IMG/VR virus record: IMGVR_UViG_3300005537_000038
Location: 1-41,534 of that record
Strand: one strand, 5' to 3'
DNA: 41,534 nt
Source: a virus
Below are positions 1 through 6,615 of the stretch, in pieces; position 1 is the first letter of the stretch, and each line of letters starts with the position of its first letter. A program made the position numbers and the translations under genes. The notes beneath the pieces were generated by a model, which ran no database searches, was not told where the DNA came from, and worked only from the letters and a program-made list of their open reading frames with translations.

Positions 1-2
1 TG

Positions 3-497
3 AAGCGCAAACTTTCCGAATACTGGAACGACTGTGCAAAGGCCGCATCCGGCGACATCCTCATGCTCGCCAATGATGACTTGGTTTTCCATACACCGGG
101 ATGGGCCGAAAAGATCGAAGCGGAATTTGCAAAATCAGCAGACAAGATCATCGTGGCTCACGCCGACAACGGGCAACCGAACGCCTCAACTTTCTGTACG
201 CATCCGTTTGTCAGTCGCAAATGGGTAGAGACTCTGGGCTATCTAACGAATCCTTCTTTTCAGGGCGACTACACTGACACCTGGATTTGGGACGTGGGGC
301 GAAGGATTGACCGGCTTCGCTATCTGCCCGATGTCAAGATCGAGCACCTGCACTACACCTACCGCAAGTCAGAACTCGATGATACCTACAAGCAGAGGCT
401 GGCTATGGAAAACAACAGCTACTATGCTAAGTTGTTCGACACAATGGCGCCGGAACGAGAGCGGGATGCGGAGAAACTTCGGGCGGTGATGGTCTAG
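3..497 (+). CDS. Glycosyltransferase-like protein, 5' truncated by window edge
   Basis: The reading frame is open from base 3, so the start lies outside the window. The visible part carries a family 2 (GT-A fold) signature: a stretch reading GDILMLANDDLVFHTPGW, in which the ANDD acidic pair sits where GT-A enzymes hold the metal and nucleotide-sugar. A later GDYTDTWIWDVGRR segment resembles the acceptor-side acidic region. It would transfer a sugar from a nucleotide donor in the cytoplasm; donor and acceptor cannot be told. An internal ATG at 63 would remove the first half of the acidic-motif strand, so I do not take it as the start. The TAG stop shares one base with the GTG start of the next gene, pointing to translational coupling. 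It is the first of three transferase-like genes in this cassette. Confidence 0.7.
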   Translation, partial: KRKLSEYWNDCAKAASGDILMLANDDLVFHTPGWAEKIEAEFAKSADKIIVAHADNGQPNASTFCTHPFVSRKWVETLGYLTNPSFQGDYTDTWIWDVGRRIDRLRYLPDVKIEHLHYTYRKSELDDTYKQRLAMENNSYYAKLFDTMAPERERDAEKLRAVMV

Positions 498-1006
498 TGG
501 CCGCTTTCAAAAACAACGCTGGCATCCGATTCGGAAGGCTGATAGCAATCCGTCCCAGCGGCCATTGTGGTGCGAACATCGAATGGGAATGCCGCTGCGA
601 TTGCGGAAACACGGTAAGAGTCAGCAATAACAACCTGAAAAAAGGAACGAAGAGTTGCGGTTGCCTCTGGAAAGAAACCATTATCGCAGCAAACACGACC
701 CACGGACAGGCACACAAGACCGGGGCTTATCGTTCTTGGGATGGAATGATGAACCGTTGTACGTCGATCAAATATCACGGCTATCACCGTTACGGCGGTC
801 GCGGCATCACGGTCTGCGAACGCTGGATGAAGTTTGAGAACTTCTTTGAAGACATGGGCCCGCGCCCGCTTGGAAAAACTTTAGACCGATTCCCGAATCC
901 GTCCGGCAATTACGAGCCTTCAAACTGCCGCTGGGCGACACCAAAAGAACAAGCGAATAATCGCAGACCGAGGGGAAAAAGATGCGGCGTGCAGTTGTCA
1001 GCGTAG
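497..1006 (+). CDS. HNH-like / zinc-finger phage protein (possible homing endonuclease)
   Basis: A 169-residue protein starting with GTG that overlaps the preceding stop by one base. Residues 31-37 (ECRCDCG) and 53-56 (SCGC) form a Cys cluster likely to bind zinc. The rest follows a pattern widespread in phages: Tyr-x2-Trp near 78-81, a YGGRGITVCERW block at 99-110, DMGPRP at 119-124, then TLDR, GNYEP and NCRWAT near 128-148. I recognise this as an HNH/AP2-related DNA-binding family often annotated as HNH endonuclease, although the classical catalytic His is not obvious, so activity is uncertain. It sits between two glycosyltransferase-like genes and overlaps the next by 25 bases, as expected for a homing-type gene that inserted into a modification cassette. 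A purely DNA-binding role is the alternative. Confidence 0.6.
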   Translation: MAAFKNNAGIRFGRLIAIRPSGHCGANIEWECRCDCGNTVRVSNNNLKKGTKSCGCLWKETIIAANTTHGQAHKTGAYRSWDGMMNRCTSIKYHGYHRYGGRGITVCERWMKFENFFEDMGPRPLGKTLDRFPNPSGNYEPSNCRWATPKEQANNRRPRGKRCGVQLSA

Positions 1007-1689
1007 GAACAGGGCGCTACTTGGAAGGGCTGAAGCGTCTGGAAAAAACAGTAAAACAATTCGACCCTCAATCACTATTCTACGGCTGGACGGAATTGCC
1101 ACCTGATTGGCCTACTCACGCCGAAAAGCCTTATGCGTTTAAGGCCGAAGCTCTGAAAGTCGCGTCGAGCGAAGCAGAATTATTGTTGTGGTGCGATGCA
1201 GCCGTGGTGGTCGTGCGATCAATGGACTTTTTGTGGGAAAGAATCGAGAATGAAGGTTACTGGATACCTTTGAACGGTTGGCGCAATGCAGAATGGACAG
1301 CCGACAGTGCGTATGAGGATTTGTTTCCCGGCGTACCGTACGAAGAGGCACGAGAAATAAATAGCCGTTTTCCGCAGGTCGTAGCGACGGCCTTTGGCGT
1401 GAACACAAAGCATCCAATCGGCGCTGAATTCCTGAGCGAATACATTCGCCTCGCCAAGACGAAAGCCTTCTGCGGGCCGTGGTCGAACACGAACAACCCG
1501 AAACACTGGCCGCTAGACCCGAGCATGATGGGGCCGTGCGGCCCCCCTGACGTGCTCGGCCACAGACATGACCAGACCGCAGCGTCTCTGATTGCCTACC
1601 GTCTTGGAATGAAACTCGAACAGTGCCCAGGATTCTTTGGCTACAATCCTCCGGCTGAATCGGTTGTGCTCTGTGCGGTGGGCGCATGA
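982..1689 (+). CDS. Putative glycosyltransferase-like protein
   Basis: A 235-residue protein whose ATG at 982 is preceded by a GAGGGG ribosome site inside the end of the previous gene. The order of features fits nucleotide-sugar transferases of the GT-A type: an N-terminal strand with VVSVGTGRYLEGLKRL, a YAFKAEAL helix near 51-58, a buried strand ending LLLWCDAAVVV at 67-77 where the Asp could serve the DxD role, and a C-terminal GHRHDQTAASLIAYRLGM segment similar to the terminal His/Asp helix of small galactosyltransferase-like proteins. No signal peptide or membrane segment is seen, so it acts in the cytoplasm. Similarity is at motif level only; the substrate is unknown. It ends in an ATGA overlap with the next small gene. 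Confidence 0.5.
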   Translation: MRRAVVSVGTGRYLEGLKRLEKTVKQFDPQSLFYGWTELPPDWPTHAEKPYAFKAEALKVASSEAELLLWCDAAVVVVRSMDFLWERIENEGYWIPLNGWRNAEWTADSAYEDLFPGVPYEEAREINSRFPQVVATAFGVNTKHPIGAEFLSEYIRLAKTKAFCGPWSNTNNPKHWPLDPSMMGPCGPPDVLGHRHDQTAASLIAYRLGMKLEQCPGFFGYNPPAESVVLCAVGA

Positions 1690-1883
1690 GCATCTTTCGA
1701 TGTCCAAAGGAGATTGTGATCCTGCATACGCAGATATTTCTTCGCTGCGAACTCCATCGCTGGCATCGTTCCGAATGCAAATTCGTGCGTCGCTTCGACG
1801 GCAATACGCTAGAGTTTTATTTGAAAACTCCGCCGCGCGATTCAATCGTCGGAATTAGCGACCCGAAAGATTCGATCCTATGA
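1686..1883 (+). CDS. Small hypothetical protein in the transferase cassette
   Basis: A 65-residue basic protein of unknown function (begins MSIFRCPKEIVILHTQ). Both its start and its stop sit in ATGA overlaps with the flanking transferase genes, which is the best evidence that it is translated. It is rich in Arg, His and Phe and has no membrane segment or recognisable motif. A partner or regulator of the neighbouring transferases is possible but is guesswork. Confidence 0.5.
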   Translation: MSIFRCPKEIVILHTQIFLRCELHRWHRSECKFVRRFDGNTLEFYLKTPPRDSIVGISDPKDSIL

Positions 1884-2467
1884 ACCGCCTCGCCGAGTTT
1901 CCAGAAATCTGTCTGAAGCACTACACTTCTAGATTCTTGTGTCCGTGGAATCCCTACACGCACGACTATCTCGGCACGTACATGGAAGTTCTCGCGAATC
2001 GCGAGATCAAAAAGATTGTGGAATTCGGGCTTGGGCCTGCGGGACTATTCCATCCGAAGCAAGTTGCCGGCTGCGGGCTGCATATGTGGGCTGAGACTTT
2101 TCCCGAAGCTGAAATCTATGGGTTGGACTACGACCCGAATACGCTCGTTAATCACGGCAAGATTCAATCGTTCCTGTGCGACCAAACAAGCGATTTCCAA
2201 GTTGACCGCTGCGCCCATCTAATCGACGGCGAGATTGATTTCATGGTGGACGACGCTTCGCATAAAGGGCCGGATCAACTCCGAACGATCCTGGCATTTC
2301 TTCCGTTCCTGTCTGCCGATGGCGTGTATGTCGTCGAAGATGTTCTGCTCCAAGAGAATCTAACGCCGATGTTAAACGAGCGCGGAATCAAACATCGCGT
2401 GGTCGAGCTCCGCACGAATGTTTTGCCAGATGACCGACTCGTGATTATCGAAAAGGGGGAGCAATGA
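1880..2467 (+). CDS. Class I SAM-dependent methyltransferase
   Basis: A 195-residue Rossmann-type methyltransferase. Motif I is VEFGLG at 47-52, followed by the acidic end of strand 2 in GLDYDP (81-86), which would hold the SAM ribose. The DDASH box at 124-128 and the YVVED strand at 150-154 match the group that includes cephalosporin hydroxylase-like and sugar methyltransferases (their usual form is DDGSH and xxED). Such enzymes methylate small molecules or sugars in the cytoplasm. Placement among glycosyltransferase-like genes suggests O-methylation of a glycan made by this cassette, which is inference. The start lies in an ATGA overlap with the preceding small gene, and the stop overlaps the next start in the same way. 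Confidence 0.7.
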   Translation: MNRLAEFPEICLKHYTSRFLCPWNPYTHDYLGTYMEVLANREIKKIVEFGLGPAGLFHPKQVAGCGLHMWAETFPEAEIYGLDYDPNTLVNHGKIQSFLCDQTSDFQVDRCAHLIDGEIDFMVDDASHKGPDQLRTILAFLPFLSADGVYVVEDVLLQENLTPMLNERGIKHRVVELRTNVLPDDRLVIIEKGEQ

Positions 2468-2724
2468 AAAGAATATGCGATGCAACCGTTTTGATATTGG
2501 ACGATTTAGAGGACGCAAATCACGAAATCACGGACTTTGAAACTTTGCAGATTCCAGAAGGACGTGTCCCAGTTAGTCTAGATTTCAACATTTCTGCGCC
2601 GCTCGGATGGGCGACCCTTTACAGAGATGGCAACCGATTGAGGGCGAAAATGGAAATCGTTTCCGATATATCGCTCTGTCACTCAAAGAATACTGACAAT
2701 CGAATCGAGCCAGTTGATCTATGA
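2464..2724 (+). CDS. Small hypothetical protein
   Basis: An 86-residue acidic protein with an N-terminal strand (TVLILDDLEDANHEITDFE) and a second half that looks like mixed beta structure. I do not recognise a family. It starts in an ATGA overlap with the upstream methyltransferase and ends in another with the downstream FkbM-type enzyme, with a GGGGGAGC ribosome site before the ATG, so translation is credible. It may be a conserved small phage protein placed in an operon of convenience rather than an enzyme. Confidence 0.55.
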   Translation: MKRICDATVLILDDLEDANHEITDFETLQIPEGRVPVSLDFNISAPLGWATLYRDGNRLRAKMEIVSDISLCHSKNTDNRIEPVDL

Positions 2725-3362
2725 AACTCGTAAAACCAGGCGGAGAGCACACGATTGATCTGGACTTGCTGCCGGCGGTGCCGACCGTTTTGGATGTTGG
2801 CTGTCGCGGCTTTGCTTTCGATTACGACATTCTAAAATTCAGACCGCAGGCGAAGATCATCGCGCTTGAGCCAGACCCCGAAATTAAGAAGCCGGACGAT
2901 CTTGACATTCTGTTCTACAACGCTGCGCTGACCTGCATGGAATCACCGACATTGACACTTCAGACCGGCGGCGACGGCGAAGGCTCCTACATCGTCACGG
3001 GGCCGGGATTCCCCGGCTACGACTGGCCGATTCACGATCATTCCAAAATCGCGCAGGTCACGAACATTTCCGTCAAAGAATTTTTCAAGGTCTACACGAA
3101 GTTCGATCTGGTGAAACTCGACTGCGAAGGCTCTGAATTCGGAATCCTCGAAAACTGGCCGGGGCCAATCGCCACGCAAATCTCGGTTGAATTCCACGAC
3201 TATGCGAACCGCGCGCGCTGGAACACGGCATACTTTGTGAAGCTGTTTGCAGGGCCGCTGAAAGATTATCGCTCGGTTGTGTTCGGAGACACACCCATCG
3301 GCCCGACGAAGGCCCTAGGACATTGGGATTCGCTTCTGGTGCTCAACGAGGCCATTCGATGA
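2721..3362 (+). CDS. FkbM-family SAM-dependent methyltransferase
   Basis: A 213-residue enzyme with the standard FkbM layout. Motif I is VLDVGCRG at 23-30, strand 2 ends ALEPDP at 48-53, and the family hallmark VKLDCEGSE is at 131-139 (the usual form is K-I/L-D-V-E-G-x-E), followed by ISVEFHDY near 154-162. FkbM enzymes O-methylate hydroxyls of polyketides and sugars. Beside glycosyltransferases this family usually caps or decorates glycans, so methylation of a phage or host surface sugar is the natural reading. Length is normal for a single-domain member. The start is the ATG in the ATGA overlap with the small gene before it, and the stop overlaps the next ATG likewise. Confidence 0.8.
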   Translation: MKLVKPGGEHTIDLDLLPAVPTVLDVGCRGFAFDYDILKFRPQAKIIALEPDPEIKKPDDLDILFYNAALTCMESPTLTLQTGGDGEGSYIVTGPGFPGYDWPIHDHSKIAQVTNISVKEFFKVYTKFDLVKLDCEGSEFGILENWPGPIATQISVEFHDYANRARWNTAYFVKLFAGPLKDYRSVVFGDTPIGPTKALGHWDSLLVLNEAIR

Positions 3363-3553
3363 AGACCGAAACAAGAGAGCATGGCGATTATCTCCTTCGC
3401 ATTCGGGAAGGAAGATGGACGACGCGCTATACCCTTGCTGGAAAAAAGCAACTCCTCGACTTCTGTATTTTCCCAGACGGTGCTCGCACAGATGTTGAAC
3501 CTAAAAAACAGCGCGATCCTCGATTGATTCCTACGGAGTGGCGTAAAGGATGA
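3359..3553 (+). CDS. Small hypothetical protein
   Basis: A 64-residue, highly charged protein (MKTETREHGDYLLRIREGRW onward). I chose the ATG at 3359 because it forms an ATGA overlap with the FkbM gene; an earlier in-frame start at 3323 lies inside that gene and has no support. The pattern of short beta strands with Tyr, Arg and Gly resembles small phage proteins of unknown role. The stop overlaps the start of the next glycosyltransferase by four bases. No function can be given. Confidence 0.5.
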   Translation: MKTETREHGDYLLRIREGRWTTRYTLAGKKQLLDFCIFPDGARTDVEPKKQRDPRLIPTEWRKG

Positions 3554-4188
3554 AGTGGCAAATCCTCATCCTCACGCAGCCCTCGCGCCGCGAATTCCTG
3601 CGCCAACTCACTGAACTACTCGAACCGCAGATTAAATCCCTCGGCCTGCGCCGCTGCGAATCGGTAGAAGTCATCACGACAGAATTCGATCCGAAGTACG
3701 ACCTCGGCACCAATCGGCAGAAGCTCAAAGAGCAATCCGACGCTGAGTACATCAGTTTCATTGACGATGACGACCTTGTGGCGCCGGACTACATCGCATC
3801 GATTCTGCCGCTACTGGACGGCGTAGACCAGGTAGGATTCAACTTCGCGTGCCACATCGACCATGCCCCTGCTCTGATTGCTGAACACTCTCTCAAACAT
3901 ACAGGCTGGTATGTCGAGCCCGGAACCCCATCAAAGCCAGTGAAACTCTGTCGCGACATTTCGCATATGACCCCGATGCGCCGGGAACTGTCTCTTGCAA
4001 AGCCGATGTCTGGGGGATTCGGGGAGGACAGGCGCTGGGCAGATGCGATGCGTGGGCTGGTAAAGACCGAACACTACGTTGACAAAGTGCTCTATTATTA
4101 TTTATCCCGGACGCGGAAGAACGACGCCAAAGATGCGAACGATCCCTGGCGAATTGAATTCCTTGAAAAGTTACAGGCGAAAGTGTAA
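3550..4188 (+). CDS. Family 2 glycosyltransferase
   Basis: A 212-residue GT-A type glycosyltransferase. The N-terminal strand MKWQILILTQPSR is followed by the metal-binding block ISFIDDDDLVAPDY at about 68-81, the most typical DxD signature of GT2 enzymes in this window. Near the C-terminus MSGGFGEDRRWADAM supplies the acidic ED(xx)W segment that commonly acts as catalytic base region. It would transfer a sugar from UDP- or GDP-sugar in the cytoplasm. It is the last gene of the cassette; its TAA stop doubles as part of the -10 box of the promoter for the next operon, so transcription of the cassette and of the packaging genes is separately controlled. Acceptor unknown. Confidence 0.75.
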   Translation: MKWQILILTQPSRREFLRQLTELLEPQIKSLGLRRCESVEVITTEFDPKYDLGTNRQKLKEQSDAEYISFIDDDDLVAPDYIASILPLLDGVDQVGFNFACHIDHAPALIAEHSLKHTGWYVEPGTPSKPVKLCRDISHMTPMRRELSLAKPMSGGFGEDRRWADAMRGLVKTEHYVDKVLYYYLSRTRKNDAKDANDPWRIEFLEKLQAKV

Positions 4189-4191
4189 GAT
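4163..4191 (+). promoter_or_regulatory. Sigma70-type promoter for helicase-methylase / terminase operon
   Basis: TTGAAA at 4163-4168, a 17-bp spacer, and TAAGAT at 4186-4191 preceded by GTG. This is the best-scoring -35/-10 pair I see in the left half. The -10 overlaps the stop codon of the upstream glycosyltransferase. Transcription would start near 4197-4199, about 55 bases before the helicase-methylase ATG. Confidence 0.6.
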
Positions 4192-4193
4192 GC

Positions 4194-4247
4194 GGGACGT
4201 CGCGCATCAACGCGACGCCCCTTGCACGTAGAGCCTCAGGAGGGCTC
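4194..4247 (+). promoter_or_regulatory. Two 5'-leader hairpins, the second enclosing the ribosome site
   Basis: Hairpin 1 (4194-4221): GTCGCG and CGCGAC pair around the loop CATCAA; the arms extend to 11 positions with one A/C mismatch. It has no T-tract, so it is not a standard terminator; at the very 5' end of the transcript it could protect the mRNA. Hairpin 2 (4231-4247): GAGCC and GGCTC enclose TCAGGAG, so the AGGAGG ribosome site at 4238-4243 lies in the loop and the second stem arm, 9 bases before the ATG at 4253. It could be a translational operator. Confidence 0.45.
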
Positions 4248-4252
4248 AAGCG

Positions 4253-6466
4253 ATGCCGAACGAAATTCTATCACCCTACGATTCTTTCCTTGCATCCAAA
4301 GTTTCAAAAGCAAAGCCGTGCGGATTTGAAGTCGAAGCATCTACCCTCAATCCAAAACTATTCCCGTTCCAAAGAGACATCGTTCGATGGGCGCTCCGCA
4401 AAGGTCGCGCTGCGCTGTTCTGTGATTGCGGACTCGGCAAGACCATCATGCAACTGGAATGGGCGCGGAACATCGATGGGCGTGTTTTGATTCTGGCACC
4501 TCTCGCCGTAGCCCAACAGACCGTGCGTGAGGGTCGCAAATTCGGGATTGAGTGCGCCTATGCTCGGGCCTCTACGTTTGATCGCATTACAGTCACCAAT
4601 TACGAAATGCTAGACCGATTCGACCCCGAAGATTACGAAGGCATTGTGCTCGACGAATCCAGCATTCTGAAATCCTTCGAGGGTGAAACCCGAAACGAAA
4701 TCATCAACACATTTTCAAAGACTCCCTATCGGCTCGCTTGCACAGCTACTCCGGCGCCGAACGATTACATGGAACTCGGAAACCACGCGGAATTTCTCGG
4801 AGTGCTCTCGCGCACCGAAATGCTTTCGACTTACTTCGTTCACGATGGCGGCGAGACTTCCAAGTGGAGATTGAAACGCCACGCGACAAAGGACTTCTGG
4901 AAGTGGGTTTGCTCATGGGCTGTAATGATGCGTAAGCCATCGGATCTAGGTTATTCCGATGAGGGTTTCATGCTCCCAGACTTGAGATTCCACGATTTGA
5001 CAGTCGAAGCTGGAAAGCCTCTGCCTGGGCATTTGTTTGCGATGCCGGCCGCAACGCTAGAAGAACGGCGTGGAGCACGGCGCGAATCGATAGAAGAACG
5101 TGCTGCAGAAGTCGCACGCATCGTCGCCACGAAACCAAATGAGCCGTGGATTATCTGGTGCAACCTGAACAGCGAAAGCTCAATGGCTGCGAAGATTGCA
5201 GACGGTACGGAAATCTCCGGCTCAGATTCTCGCGAGGAAAAAGAGAAACGGATGCTCGGCTTTTCAAATGGCGACATTCGAGTGCTCGTTACCAAGCCTT
5301 CCATCTGTGGATTTGGGATGAACTGGCAGCATTGCTCGAATGTAATTTTCTTCGGATTATCTGACTCTTATGAGCAGTTCTACCAAGCCGTCAGACGGTC
5401 TTGGAGATTCGGGCAGAAGAATCCAGTGGACTGCTACATCGTGACTTCCATGAACGAAGGGGCCGTGACCGAAAACATAAAGCGGAAAGAAAAGGACGCT
5501 CAGAACATGGCGAAGCAAATGGTTTCCAATATGCACGAGATCAATGAATCCGAGATCAAAGGCGACGTGAAAGTCAAAAAGCAAGCCCATAAACTCACAG
5601 AGGCAAAGGGGAAAGCATGGCGCATGATCCTCGGGGATTGTGTGGAAGCGACTCGACAGATCAAAACGGATTCTATCCACTACTCGATATTTTCTCCACC
5701 TTTTGCAAGCCTCTATACATACTCGGCTTCCGAAAGAGACATGGGGAATTGTCGAACGCATTCTGAATTCTTCGAGCACTTCCGTTTTCTGACCGGAGAA
5801 CTGTTGCGAGTGACGATGCCGGGTCGTCTACTGAGTTTTCATTGCATGAATCTCCCAACCAGCAAACAGCGAGATGGCGTCATTGGGATCTCCGATTTCA
5901 GGGGAGAACTGATTCGCATTTTTCAGGACGCTGGATTTATCTATCACTCGGAAGTCTGTATCTGGAAAGACCCCGTTACGGCGATGCAGCGCACAAAAGC
6001 ATTAGGGCTTCTTCATAAGCAAATAAAAAAAGATTCCTGCATGAGCCGTCAAGGGATACCGGACTATCTCGTAACCATGCGAAAACGGGGAGACAATCCA
6101 GAGCGCGTCACGCACACCAACGAGAGTTTTCCTGTTTCGGTCTGGCAGAAATACGCTTCTCCGGTCTGGATGGACATTGACGCAGGAGACACGCTGCAAC
6201 GAGAATCGGCCCGCGAGCAAGAGGACGAACGTCACATTTGCCCCCTACAACTTGGAGTCATTCGTCGGGCATTGGAGTTGTGGTCTAACCCCGGCGACTT
6301 AGTTCTCTCTCCGTTTGCTGGAATTGGGAGTGAGGGATACATCGCCTTGCAAATGCAGCGCAGATTCTTAGGCATCGAACTCAAGAAAAGCTATTTCGAG
6401 CAGGCTGTGGCAAACTGCAAATCTGCGGAGAGTGCGTCATGCGGGCTGTTCGAGAACGAATCCTAG
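4253..6466 (+). CDS. SF2 helicase fused to a DNA (N4-C/N6-A) methyltransferase
   Basis: A 737-residue two-domain enzyme. Residues about 35-415 are an SF2 DEAD/SNF2-like helicase: a Q-type FPFQRDIV near 37-44, Walker A CGLGKT at 59-64, the DExx box DESS at 134-137, motif III TATPAPND at 164-171 and motif VI QAVRRSWRFGQ at 378-388. Residues about 455-737 are a beta-order DNA methyltransferase: the catalytic SPPF motif at 481-484 comes before the SAM-binding SPFAGIGSEGY at 686-696, the order seen in N4-cytosine and N6-adenine enzymes. Similar fusions are known in phages; they probably translocate on and modify phage DNA before packaging, perhaps against host restriction. The AGGAGG ribosome site and the promoter upstream fix the start. 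No specificity (target recognition) domain is evident between the two halves. Confidence 0.85.
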   Translation: MPNEILSPYDSFLASKVSKAKPCGFEVEASTLNPKLFPFQRDIVRWALRKGRAALFCDCGLGKTIMQLEWARNIDGRVLILAPLAVAQQTVREGRKFGIECAYARASTFDRITVTNYEMLDRFDPEDYEGIVLDESSILKSFEGETRNEIINTFSKTPYRLACTATPAPNDYMELGNHAEFLGVLSRTEMLSTYFVHDGGETSKWRLKRHATKDFWKWVCSWAVMMRKPSDLGYSDEGFMLPDLRFHDLTVEAGKPLPGHLFAMPAATLEERRGARRESIEERAAEVARIVATKPNEPWIIWCNLNSESSMAAKIADGTEISGSDSREEKEKRMLGFSNGDIRVLVTKPSICGFGMNWQHCSNVIFFGLSDSYEQFYQAVRRSWRFGQKNPVDCYIVTSMNEGAVTENIKRKEKDAQNMAKQMVSNMHEINESEIKGDVKVKKQAHKLTEAKGKAWRMILGDCVEATRQIKTDSIHYSIFSPPFASLYTYSASERDMGNCRTHSEFFEHFRFLTGELLRVTMPGRLLSFHCMNLPTSKQRDGVIGISDFRGELIRIFQDAGFIYHSEVCIWKDPVTAMQRTKALGLLHKQIKKDSCMSRQGIPDYLVTMRKRGDNPERVTHTNESFPVSVWQKYASPVWMDIDAGDTLQRESAREQEDERHICPLQLGVIRRALELWSNPGDLVLSPFAGIGSEGYIALQMQRRFLGIELKKSYFEQAVANCKSAESASCGLFENES

Positions 6467-6615
6467 CAGAGTTATCCGAGCTTCAGGCAATGCCCGAAGG
6501 CTACCGGGACGCGAACGGCGGGGAGAAAATGCGTCGGCTTGGAATATCCGATTGGATGATGGAGGATGTCATCGTGCTACAATCCCTCAGAACAGGGATT
6601 GAGATCAGGGAATGA
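6439..6615 (+). CDS. Small hypothetical protein between methylase and terminase genes
   Basis: A 58-residue protein (begins MRAVRERILAELSELQAMPE, ends SLRTGIEIRE). Its ATG at 6439 lies 28 bases inside the helicase-methylase gene and its TGA abuts the ATG at 6616 of the small-terminase-like gene. It is predicted helical, with a SDWMMEDVIVLQSLR segment that could be a helix-turn-helix-like element, but I cannot assign a family. The position immediately before the terminase genes is where many phages keep a small DNA-binding packaging factor. Tight overlaps on both sides support it as a real gene. Confidence 0.5.
   Translation: MRAVRERILAELSELQAMPEGYRDANGGEKMRRLGISDWMMEDVIVLQSLRTGIEIRE
6575..6600 (+). 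promoter_or_regulatory. Extended -10 element with overlapping inverted repeat before terminase genes
   Basis: TGC followed by TACAAT at 6575-6583 makes an extended -10 with five of six consensus bases. AATCCCT (6581-6587) and AGGGATT (6594-6600) form a perfect 7-bp inverted repeat around CAGAAC that overlaps the -10 and the expected start of transcription. No good -35 lies 16-18 bases upstream. It could be an internal promoter with an operator, or a leader hairpin. It sits inside the coding end of the 58-residue ORF. Confidence 0.35.

Noticed and set aside
3085-3294. Minus-strand ORFs across the transferase cassette and head/tail genes
   Set aside because: They lie fully within well-supported plus-strand genes, have no ribosome site and read as low-complexity Arg/Ser/Pro sequence, so they are shadows.
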